Assembly: GCA_945788445.1 (NCBI GenBank)
Contig: CALZMA010000044.1
Coordinates: 1-7,422, forward strand
Length of the DNA: 7,422 nucleotides
Direction of reading: 5' to 3'
Origin: an uncultured Bacteroidales bacterium
GTDB lineage: Bacteria; Bacteroidota; Bacteroidia; Bacteroidales; Bacteroidaceae
Both the position numbers and the translations under genes were made by a program. The notes under the pieces were generated by a model that saw only the letters and a list, made by a program, of their open reading frames with translations, had not been told where the DNA came from and did no database searches. Position 1 is the stretch's first letter. Every line of letters starts with the position of its first letter. Positions 1-5,718 of this stretch are shown here, piece after piece.

Positions 1-680
1 TGCCCTACGTCGGGGGGACCTTGGAGAAGGCCGACCCCGAACGCCTCGTGGTGAACCTCCGCCAGCTCGACTGCACCACACTCGTCGAGACCGTCTGGGC
101 CCTGGCGCTCACCCGCCGCGAGGGCAGCGACCGCTTTGCCGACTATTGCCGCAACCTCCAGCGCCTGCGCTATTGGGGAGGGGAAATGGACGGCTACCTC
201 TCGCGGCTCCACTACTTCACGTGGTGGATGCACGACAACCTCCGCAAGGGCATCATGGAGGAAGTGACCGACCCGGCCCACTGTACCGCCGTCATCAACG
301 TGGAGAACCACTACATGTCCGCCCACCCGGACAAGTACCGTTTCCTCAAGGCCCATCCCGAGTGGGTCGACAGCATCGCCCGCCTCGAAGCGCGCTACAA
401 CGGTCCCGACGGCCGCTACCTCCCGGCCGCAGCCACAGCGCGGAAGCGCAGCGAGCTCTCCTTCATCCACGACGGCGACCTCGTGGCCATCGTCACGAAG
501 AAAGACGGGCTCGACTATTCCCACCTCGGCTTTGCCGTGTGGGGCAAGGACGGCCTGCTCCATCTCCTCAACGCCTCGTCTATCCACCACAAGGTGGTAG
601 AAGAGCCCAAGACCCTCAGGCAGTATCTGCGTGAGCACCCCTCGTCCATCGGCATCCGCCTCTTCCGCCTCGTTCCCTGA
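1..680 (+). CDS. DUF1460 / N-acetylmuramoyl-L-alanine amidase-like protein, 5' end cut off by window
   Basis: Probable cell-wall hydrolase of the DUF1460 family (Pfam PF07313), whose fold is related to NlpC/P60 cysteine peptidases. The frame is open from base 3 and reads PYVGGTLE before the first possible TTG start at 21. That stretch belongs to the conserved family core, so the TTG is internal and the real start, with any signal peptide, lies upstream of the window. Family marks seen are LDCTTLVE with the likely nucleophilic Cys at codon 72-74, the LHYFTWWMHDNLRKGI block, and SHLGFAVWG with the likely catalytic His at 522-524, followed by LLHLLNAS. The frame ends at TGA 678-680. These proteins are normally exported and act on peptidoglycan or its fragments. 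The substrate cannot be read from the sequence. Family assignment is firm; activity is inferred. Confidence 0.88.
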   Translation, partial: PYVGGTLEKADPERLVVNLRQLDCTTLVETVWALALTRREGSDRFADYCRNLQRLRYWGGEMDGYLSRLHYFTWWMHDNLRKGIMEEVTDPAHCTAVINVENHYMSAHPDKYRFLKAHPEWVDSIARLEARYNGPDGRYLPAAATARKRSELSFIHDGDLVAIVTKKDGLDYSHLGFAVWGKDGLLHLLNASSIHHKVVEEPKTLRQYLREHPSSIGIRLFRLVP

Positions 681-713
681 GGCACAGCCCTGCAGGAGCA
701 GCGGTCGCAGCCT

Positions 714-741
714 GGATTCCTTAGAAAAAATTTTTTAATCC
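714..741. other. A6T6 tract flanked by GGATT/AATCC inverted repeat
   Basis: A perfect 12-bp AAAAAATTTTTT palindrome (725-736) lies between GGATT (714-718) and AATCC (737-741). It sits 44 bp after the DUF1460 stop. Rigid A/T tracts of this kind can bend DNA, and the T run could be part of a weak terminator for the upstream gene, but no stable GC-rich stem directly precedes it. The role is unassigned. Confidence 0.35.
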
Positions 742-778
742 TCCAAGAAGGCCCATTTCCTTCAGATTTTCAGCACAT

Positions 779-812
779 TCCGCCGCTTTCGAAGCGCTTC
801 GAAGGCGGCGGA
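779..812. repeat. 34-nt near-perfect palindrome upstream of the HU-SPOR gene promoter
   Basis: Bases 779-812 form a palindrome interrupted only by one T/G pair (787 with 804). The core TTCGAAGCGCTTCGAA (788-803) is a perfect 16-bp palindrome. As RNA it would form a very stable hairpin with a minimal GCGC loop. A second small hairpin, GCGGAC (808-813) with GTCCGC (819-824) and loop GCTTT, overlaps its 3' arm, so the two could be mutually exclusive. No T tract follows, so it is not a classical intrinsic terminator on this strand. It could be a dispersed extragenic palindrome, a dyad-binding regulator site or a transcript-end stabiliser. Confidence 0.7.
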
Positions 813-848
813 CGCTTTGTCCGCGGCTGAAAAAAGAGGGGGGAAGAC

Positions 849-880
849 TTTTCCCGATTGAAAAGAAAGAGATACTTTTG
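849..880 (+). promoter_or_regulatory. Bacteroidota-type promoter of the HU-SPOR gene
   Basis: TACTTTTG (873-880) matches the Bacteroidota -7 consensus TAnnTTTG exactly. TTTT (849-852) is a 3-of-4 match to the -33 TTTG box with a 20-nt spacer. The -7 box ends 4 nt before the ATG at 885, which implies a leaderless or nearly leaderless mRNA. It also shows that the in-frame TTG at 858 cannot be the start, because translation from there would read through the promoter. Confidence 0.75.
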
Positions 881-884
881 CACT

Positions 885-2066
885 ATGATTGAACTCTCAC
901 GACATATCGAAAGCCTTCTGCTCACCCACGACTGCGTCATTGTGCCCGGTTTGGGGGGCTTCGTCACGCACTACGTGCCGGCCCGCAGAATTGCTGAGGA
1001 GCAGCTCTTCCTGCCCCCCAGCCGCAGTGTCGGGTTCAACCAGCAGCTCACCCTCAACGACGGACTCCTCGTGCAGTCCTACATGCAAGCCTACGACACC
1101 AACTACCCCGAAACCCTCAAGTTGCTCGAGGAAGGCGTGAACCGCCTGAAGCAGCAGATTGAGGAGGAAGGGCAGTTTGAACTCTCGGGTATCGGCACCC
1201 TGCGCCTCGGCATCGGCGGCAAATACAGCTTTGTCCCCTGCGAAGCCGGCGTGCTCGCCCCCGAACTCTACGGTCTCGATGCCTTGCCCCTCCGTTCGAT
1301 CGAGCAGGAAGTGGCCGGCGACAGCGAGTCGCAGCCCCTCCGCACCTCGAAGCACCGCACCCGCAAGGTGAGCCTGCGCCGCACCGAAGGCCACTACACC
1401 TTCAGCATCCACCGCGAAATCCTCAACTACGTGGCTGCCGCGGCAGTCGCCGTCTTCTTCTACGTGCTCTGGGCTACCCCCGTGGCCCATGTTGGCAACA
1501 CCGGCCAGACCGCTTCGAACTTCTTCGAGCGCCTCTTTGTCGCCCCCGAAGCCGATGCGGCCGCAGCAGTTGCGCCGCAATCCCAGCCTCAGCCCGCAGC
1601 AAAGCAGACCCCGGCCCCGAAGGTGCAGCCCGAAACGCCAGCAGCTGCCCAGCAGGCCGCTCCCGAGGCCGAAGCAGCTCCCCAGGCCGGCGAGCCTGCA
1701 CCCGTTGCTGCCCCCGCAGCCCAGTCGGCTCCCGCTCCGGGCCACTCCGCTGCCGCACCGGCCCAGCCCGCCGAGCGTTCCGAAGCTGCCCCTGCAGCCC
1801 AGTCCGCTCCTGCCCCCGAAGCGAAGAAGCAGGCCGAAGCCGGACGCTACACCATCGTCCTCGCCAGTGCCATCACGCAGGCCAATGCCGAGCAGTTTGT
1901 GGCCCAGCTTCAGTCTGAAGGCTATCGCGAGGCAGCCGTCTACAAGCGCGGTCGCATGGTCCGCGTGGTGTATGGCGCTTACACTTCCGAGCAGGAAGCG
2001 CAGGCCCAGTTGCGCAAGTTGCGTCAAAGCGAAGCCTTTGCCGATGCTTGGGTGATGGACAAGTGA
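885..2066 (+). CDS. HU-CCDC81-type and SPOR domain membrane protein
   Basis: Predicted inner-membrane protein of 393 aa. Residues 1-60 resemble the first bacterial HU-CCDC81 domain (PGLGGFV at 21-27, NDGLL at 58-62). Residues about 61-140 resemble the second HU-like domain (SGIGTLRLG at 101-109). A basic stretch (152-166) precedes one membrane segment (about 181-199). A linker rich in Ala, Pro, Gln and Glu (about 219-318) leads to a C-terminal SPOR domain (about 320-393). SPOR domains bind glycan strands stripped of stem peptides at division sites, so the expected topology is an HU-like part in the cytoplasm and SPOR in the periplasm. The start is ATG 885: the frame stays open back to TTG 858, but those nine codons overlap the promoter. 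The architecture recurs in Bacteroidota; a role in division or envelope maintenance is inferred. Whether the HU-like part binds DNA is unknown. Confidence 0.87.
   Translation: MIELSRHIESLLLTHDCVIVPGLGGFVTHYVPARRIAEEQLFLPPSRSVGFNQQLTLNDGLLVQSYMQAYDTNYPETLKLLEEGVNRLKQQIEEEGQFELSGIGTLRLGIGGKYSFVPCEAGVLAPELYGLDALPLRSIEQEVAGDSESQPLRTSKHRTRKVSLRRTEGHYTFSIHREILNYVAAAAVAVFFYVLWATPVAHVGNTGQTASNFFERLFVAPEADAAAAVAPQSQPQPAAKQTPAPKVQPETPAAAQQAAPEAEAAPQAGEPAPVAAPAAQSAPAPGHSAAAPAQPAERSEAAPAAQSAPAPEAKKQAEAGRYTIVLASAITQANAEQFVAQLQSEGYREAAVYKRGRMVRVVYGAYTSEQEAQAQLRKLRQSEAFADAWVMDK
1707..1817 (+). repeat. Direct repeat in the Ala/Pro-rich linker of the SPOR protein
   Basis: The 11-residue unit AAPAAQSAPAP occurs at protein residues 275-285 (bases 1707-1739) and again at 301-311 (1785-1817), 78 bp apart. 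The two DNA copies differ at five positions, all synonymous third bases, so the amino-acid repeat seems to be kept while the DNA has drifted. The linker length probably varies between strains. Confidence 0.75.
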
Positions 2067-2101
2067 GGCCCCTATTTCCTTTCAGAATCAAGATTTTTTT
2101 A

Positions 2102-2187
2102 GCTGTGTGACCCGAGTTGCCAGGCATCCGACCGCTCACAGCCCGCAAAGGGCAGGCGTTGCCTTGGGAACTCGATTTTTATTTTCC
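2102..2187 (+). other. Structured intergenic region before the FHA gene; weak terminator/promoter candidates
   Basis: The 150-bp gap after the SPOR gene holds a T7 run (2094-2100), GCTGTG/CACAGC (2102-2107 with 2137-2142), CGAGTT/AACTCG (2113-2118 with 2169-2174) and short nested hairpins. The second pair is followed by the T-rich stretch ATTTTTATTTT, as a long-stem terminator might be. TATTTTCC (2180-2187) is a poor match to the TAnnTTTG promoter box, with GTTG 18 nt upstream. Either reading is weak. Confidence 0.25.
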
Positions 2188-2216
2188 CACACTCCACGAA
2201 TTATAGCAACCAGCCG

Positions 2217-2738
2217 ATGAAACGTATTCGCTGTCCCAAGTGCGACGAAGCCATCCTCTTCGACGAAACCCAGTACGAGCCCGGCCGCGTGTTGGTCTTC
2301 ACCTGCCCCGGCTGCAACAAGAAGTTCCGCATCCGCATGCCCGACAAGGCATCTGCCGCCCGCAGGGCCGAGGAAGAGGCCGAAGTCTACGGCCGGCTCG
2401 TTGTGCTCGAAAACGCCTTCCAGTTCAGGCAGGAAATCCCCCTTCGCGAAGGCGAGAACGTGGTGGGCCGGCTTGTCAAAGGCACGGCGGCCAATGCGCC
2501 CATCAAGACCGTTGACCCCAGCATCGACACCACCCACTGCATCATCAGCGTGAAGCCCCAGCCCGGCGGGGGCGCAAAATTCATTCTGCGCGACGGACCT
2601 TCCAACACGGGCACCTTCCTGCGCGGCGACATCCTCGCCGACAAAGACCGCGTGGTGCTGCACGAAGGCGACATCCTTAACCTCGGCGCCGCCACAGCCA
2701 TCCTGCGCGAAGGCGCAGCGTCCGACGAGGAGGAATAG
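2217..2738 (+). CDS. Zinc-ribbon and FHA-like domain protein
   Basis: Predicted cytoplasmic protein of 173 aa. An N-terminal zinc ribbon has two CxxC pairs (C6/C9 and C30/C33), like the MJ0042-type fingers seen at the N-terminus of many bacterial proteins. Residues about 44-58 are Ala/Glu/Arg-rich and probably helical. Residues about 60-163 resemble a forkhead-associated (FHA) domain: VGR at 83-85, DTTH at 104-107, and SNTGTF at 129-134 in place of the usual NGT loop. FHA domains bind phosphothreonine peptides. The canonical Ser and Arg of the SxRH loop are absent here, only the His being kept, so phosphopeptide binding is uncertain. The C-terminus is acidic (DEEE). No Ser/Thr kinase or phosphatase is in the window. 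ATG 2217 is chosen because the zinc ribbon begins five residues later. The domain call is fairly sure; the function is unknown. Confidence 0.82.
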   Translation: MKRIRCPKCDEAILFDETQYEPGRVLVFTCPGCNKKFRIRMPDKASAARRAEEEAEVYGRLVVLENAFQFRQEIPLREGENVVGRLVKGTAANAPIKTVDPSIDTTHCIISVKPQPGGGAKFILRDGPSNTGTFLRGDILADKDRVVLHEGDILNLGAATAILREGAASDEEE

Positions 2739-2744
2739 CGCCCC

Positions 2745-2771
2745 GAGGCCCCTTCGCCTCCCCTTCTTTTC
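2745..2771 (+). terminator. Possible weak terminator after the FHA gene
   Basis: GAGGC (2745-2749) and GCCTC (2756-2760) form a 5-bp stem with a 6-nt loop, followed by the pyrimidine-rich CCCTTCTTTTCC. The T run is short and broken, so some read-through into the next gene is likely. I see no good promoter between the two genes, which favours co-transcription. Confidence 0.3.
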
Positions 2772-2792
2772 CTTATTCAAAATCGCCCCGCC

Positions 2793-3221
2793 ATGAAGCA
2801 AGTCCTTCTTTTCCTTTTTCTGTGCTGCGCCACGGCAGTCCGCGGTGCTGTGCCGACCGACTCCCTGTCCCAGCGGCCTTTCGAGGGCCACTTTTTCTGT
2901 GAAGAAACGGGCGTACACCTCTACCTCAACCTCTACGAACCCACGCTGACCGCCCCGGGCTTCGACTTCCTCGGCCCGCTCGGCGGATACATGCTGGGCG
3001 ACATCTACGGCACATGGATGCTCACGAAGCACAGCATCCACGGGCGCAAGGCCAAGCTGCGTTTCAGCAACGACATCGGTTCCGACTCGCAAGACATCGA
3101 GTGGGTGCAAACCTCCGACTCCACCTACACCTACAAGGCCGTGGGGGGCAACGCCATCCGCCGTGCCGAAGGGCGCAAGCTCGTGAAGGTGACCGGAGAA
3201 ATGGTTTTCAAGAGAAAGTAA
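2793..3221 (+). CDS. Small secreted protein of unknown function
   Basis: I do not recognise a named family for this 142-aa protein. Residues 1-18 form a clear Sec signal peptide: Lys2, then a hydrophobic stretch from V4 to A13 containing C11 and C12, with likely cleavage near G18/A19. No lipobox is convincing. The mature part of about 124 aa has one Cys (in GHFFCEETG), is rich in Tyr, Gly and alternating hydrophobic residues (VHLYLNLY, AKLRFSND, STYTYKAVGG) and ends in MVFKRK. This pattern suggests a compact, mostly beta-stranded periplasmic or outer-membrane-associated protein, but that is inference. It starts 54 nt after the FHA gene and ends 11 nt before the ComF start codon, so it is probably co-transcribed with comF. 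The signal peptide supports the ATG at 2793. Confidence 0.8.
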   Translation: MKQVLLFLFLCCATAVRGAVPTDSLSQRPFEGHFFCEETGVHLYLNLYEPTLTAPGFDFLGPLGGYMLGDIYGTWMLTKHSIHGRKAKLRFSNDIGSDSQDIEWVQTSDSTYTYKAVGGNAIRRAEGRKLVKVTGEMVFKRK

Positions 3222-3232
3222 TCGCTGCATCC

Positions 3233-4012
3233 ATGAAGTTCAAAGCCCTGCGTCTGTGGGCCGAAAGCCTTGCCAACGCCGTCGTGCCCCGCTATTGCAT
3301 CATCTGTGAGCGCAGGCTCTGGGCGACCGAGGAGTGTACGTGTCTCTCCTGCCTCATGCAGCTCCCCCGCACAGGGTTCAAGGGGAAGAAGGGCAACATT
3401 GTGGAACGTATTCTCTGGGACGAACGCATCACGACGCAGCGCGGAAACAGTTTTCTCTATTACCACCCCGAGTCCGTCTATTGCAACATATTCTTCAGCT
3501 TCAAGTACCTGCACAATCCTGCAACCGCAGTCTTCTACGGCAAGATGATGGCCCACGACTTGGAGTATACCGACTTTTTTCAAGGCATAGACCTCCTTGT
3601 GCCCGTCCCCCTCTCCGGCAAACGCTTCCTGAAGCGCGGCTACAACCAGAGCGAAAGGCTCGCAGCCGGCGTTTCGGCGGTCACGGGCATCCCCGTCTGT
3701 ACCGAAGCCCTGCAGCGCGTGTCCGACAACGTGTCGCAGACCCGCCTCACGGTCGAAGAGCGCCGCGAAAACGTGCAACAGATATTCCGTCTGGTGCGTC
3801 CCGACCTCGTGACGGGCAAACACGCACTCCTCATCGACGACGTCATCACCACGGGCAGCACCATCAAGCAGTGCGCCTACTGCCTGCTCGAAGCCGAGGG
3901 AGTGAAGCTCAGCGTCCTGTCGCTCGCCATTTCCTATTTCCACAGCCGCCACGTCTTTCCCCACGGCTGCGACCCCGACTACGGCGAGGAAGAACCCGCC
4001 GCGATAGGGTAG
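3233..4012 (+). CDS. ComF family phosphoribosyltransferase-like protein
   Basis: A 259-aa ComF (ComFC-type) protein of usual length for the family. It has an N-terminal zinc-binding region with two CxxC pairs (C22/C25 and C37/C40) and a type I phosphoribosyltransferase domain. Visible marks are the conserved KRGYNQSE at 134-141 and the PRPP-binding loop LLIDDVITTGST at 199-210 with its two acidic residues D202 and D203. In transformable bacteria ComF proteins take part in handling imported single-stranded DNA. In Bacteroidota they are widespread and their role is not settled. The frame is open upstream to about 3014, but that part overlaps the secreted-protein gene. ATG 3233, just before the zinc motif and 11 nt after the preceding stop, is the natural start and suggests translational coupling. 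Confidence 0.92.
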   Translation: MKFKALRLWAESLANAVVPRYCIICERRLWATEECTCLSCLMQLPRTGFKGKKGNIVERILWDERITTQRGNSFLYYHPESVYCNIFFSFKYLHNPATAVFYGKMMAHDLEYTDFFQGIDLLVPVPLSGKRFLKRGYNQSERLAAGVSAVTGIPVCTEALQRVSDNVSQTRLTVEERRENVQQIFRLVRPDLVTGKHALLIDDVITTGSTIKQCAYCLLEAEGVKLSVLSLAISYFHSRHVFPHGCDPDYGEEEPAAIG

Positions 4013-4122
4013 GGGAAGCGATGCCCCGAACCGCCACAGAACTCCCCCCGCCAAGTGTATAAGATGCGGGCGCAGGAACGTTATAATTAACAAATTGATA
4101 ACTTCAGAAAGACTTTCGCGTT

Positions 4123-4160
4123 AATTTTATGAGAGCGGGCAGATAAAAGCCCAATTTTAT
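4123..4160. promoter_or_regulatory. AATTTTAT direct repeats upstream of rprX
   Basis: AATTTTAT occurs at 4123-4130 and 4153-4160, exactly 30 bp apart (about three helical turns). The second copy also forms an inverted repeat with ATAAAA (4143-4148) across a 6-nt spacer. A further inverted repeat GTTA/TAAC lies at 4080-4091. The AT-rich block stands out from the GC-rich surroundings and lies just upstream of the rprX promoter, so it could hold regulator sites, perhaps for RprY itself, or act as an upstream activating element. This is seen as pattern only. Confidence 0.4.
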
Positions 4161-4191
4161 TAGCAGAACGCGTGCCCCCTCCCTACCTTTG
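4160..4191 (+). promoter_or_regulatory. Promoter of the rprX-rprY operon
   Basis: TACCTTTG (4184-4191) matches TAnnTTTG exactly. TTAG (4160-4163), 20 nt upstream, is a 3-of-4 match to the -33 TTTG box. The -7 box ends 5 nt before the ATG at 4197, which predicts a leaderless or nearly leaderless transcript. Confidence 0.72.
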
Positions 4192-4196
4192 CGAGC

Positions 4197-5681
4197 ATGA
4201 AAAAGTCAACAATCTGGTTCATTGCTGTGACGATGGGGCTCCTCTTCTTGGGGCTGCTCTATCTCCAGGTGAAATATTTCGAAGAAAGTCTGCACATCCG
4301 CAAGGAGCAGTTCGACGAGTCCGTGGCCCGGAGTCTCTACCAGGCCTGCCACGACCTCGAGCTGAGCGAGGTGAAGCTGTGCCTCGAGCGCGAGCTGAAT
4401 ATCGACCGGCCCGCCCCCCCGGCTGTGGTGCGGACGGCTAAACCCCACGAGGCGCATGTCGCCTCCCGCGAGGCCATCCCTGCAAATGTCTCCAAGGGGC
4501 TCTTCTTGGACAACCTCACCGCCTTGCCCGTCGATACGGTCCTGCGCGACTCATTGCGTCAGCGCATGCTCCTCGGGGAAGTGCTCGGCGCTGCGCTCTA
4601 CGCCCCCACGAGCCGCCCCCTCGCCGAACGGGTAGACTTTCCCACGCTCGACGCCAACCTACGCACGGCACTGAGGAACAATGGCATTTCCATAGACTAC
4701 CACTTCTATGTGACCACGAGCGACGGGCGCGAAGTGTACCGCTGCATGGACTTCGTGGCCGACGGAATGGACTACCAGTACTCCCATATCCTCTTTCCCA
4801 ACGGACCTTCCGCGCAGAAAGGCGTGCTCTACATCCATTTTCCCGACCTCCACAAATACATCTTTGCGAGTGTGCGCTTCTTCATCACCGCACTCGTCTT
4901 CACGCTCATATTGCTGATAGTCTTCATCTTCACCATCTACATCATCTTCCGCCAGAAGCGTCTCACGGAAATCAAGAACGACTTCATCAACAACATGACG
5001 CACGAGTTCAAGACGCCCATCTCCACCATATCCCTGGCTGCGCAGATGCTCCGCGACCCCTCGGTGGGCAAGAGCGAGGCCATGTTCAACCACATCTCGG
5101 GCATCATCATCGACGAGACCAAGCGCTTGCGGTTCCAGGTGGAAAAAGTGCTGCAAATGTCGATGTTCGACCGCAAGGCCGCCACCTTCAAGCCCAAGGA
5201 AGTCGATGCCAACGCCATTGTGCAGGACACGGTCAATACCTTCCGCCTCAAGGTGGAAGCCTCGGGCGGCGTGATAGACGCCCACATCGATGCAGCCGAC
5301 GCCAACGTCTTTGTCGACGAAATGCACTTCACCAACGTCATCTTCAACCTGCTCGACAACGCCGTGAAGTACAAGTCGCCCGACCGCGACCTCAAGCTCA
5401 GCGTCCACACCCGCAACGAACAGGACAAGCTCGTGCTCACGATTGCCGACAACGGCATAGGCATCCGCCGCGACGACCTCAAGAAGGTGTTCGACAAGTT
5501 CTACCGCGTCCACACCGGCAACCGCCACGACGTGAAGGGCTTCGGCCTCGGTCTGGCCTACGTGAAGAACATCATCAAGGCCCTCGACGGCACCATACAT
5601 GCCGAAAGCGAGTGGGGCAAGGGCACCCGCTTCGTCATCGTGCTCCCCCTGGTGGGAAAGGGCAAGAAGAAAAAGGCATAA
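4197..5681 (+). CDS. rprX: Sensor histidine kinase RprX
   Basis: A 494-aa membrane-bound sensor kinase, recognised as RprX from its N-terminus (MKKSTIW, then LLYLQVKYFEE and EQFDESVARSLYQ) and from its partner gene. TM1 spans about residues 6-24 and TM2 about 228-251, enclosing a periplasmic sensor region of some 200 aa with Cys at 51, 62 and 183. TM2 runs almost directly into the dimerisation/phosphoacceptor helix with no HAMP domain. The H-box NNMTHEFKTP carries the phosphorylated His269. The ATP-binding domain shows the N-box (N384, N388), the G1 box DNGIG (418-422) and the G2 box GFGLGL (448-453), so the kinase looks intact. It would autophosphorylate and pass phosphate to RprY. The signal sensed is unknown. 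Its own promoter lies immediately upstream and rprY follows after 37 nt. The C-terminus is Lys-rich. Confidence 0.93.
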   Translation: MKKSTIWFIAVTMGLLFLGLLYLQVKYFEESLHIRKEQFDESVARSLYQACHDLELSEVKLCLERELNIDRPAPPAVVRTAKPHEAHVASREAIPANVSKGLFLDNLTALPVDTVLRDSLRQRMLLGEVLGAALYAPTSRPLAERVDFPTLDANLRTALRNNGISIDYHFYVTTSDGREVYRCMDFVADGMDYQYSHILFPNGPSAQKGVLYIHFPDLHKYIFASVRFFITALVFTLILLIVFIFTIYIIFRQKRLTEIKNDFINNMTHEFKTPISTISLAAQMLRDPSVGKSEAMFNHISGIIIDETKRLRFQVEKVLQMSMFDRKAATFKPKEVDANAIVQDTVNTFRLKVEASGGVIDAHIDAADANVFVDEMHFTNVIFNLLDNAVKYKSPDRDLKLSVHTRNEQDKLVLTIADNGIGIRRDDLKKVFDKFYRVHTGNRHDVKGFGLGLAYVKNIIKALDGTIHAESEWGKGTRFVIVLPLVGKGKKKKA

Positions 5682-5718
5682 ACCCGCTTAATCATACACA
5701 CTAAAAATACATACGACT

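Noticed and set aside
21..23. TTG at 21 as start of the DUF1460 gene
   Set aside because: The conserved family sequence continues in frame upstream to the window edge, so the gene is truncated by the window rather than starting here.
858..884. Nine-codon N-terminal extension of the SPOR protein from TTG 858
   Set aside because: These codons overlap the TAnnTTTG promoter box; the YFCT peptide is a typical artefact of translating TACTTTTGCAC.
897..2027. 376-aa open frame on the minus strand, opposite the SPOR gene
   Set aside because: Its translation is Gly/Leu/Arg low-complexity, as expected from the reverse of an Ala/Pro-rich GC-rich gene. There is no promoter or recognisable domain, and the + strand protein has clear domains.
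2136..3230. 364-aa open frame on the minus strand across the FHA and secreted-protein genes
   Set aside because: It spans two well-supported + strand genes and the gap between them, and shows no known motif; the open frame comes from high GC third-position bias.
3014..3232. 73-codon upstream extension of the ComF frame
   Set aside because: It lies inside the secreted-protein gene in another frame and has no ComF similarity; family members start near ATG 3233.
4659..5600. 313-aa open frame on the minus strand opposite rprX, and similar frames at 3131-4093 and 5701-6444
   Set aside because: All are exact antisense shadows of conserved genes, rich in Val/Glu/His/Gly, with no domain or start signals.
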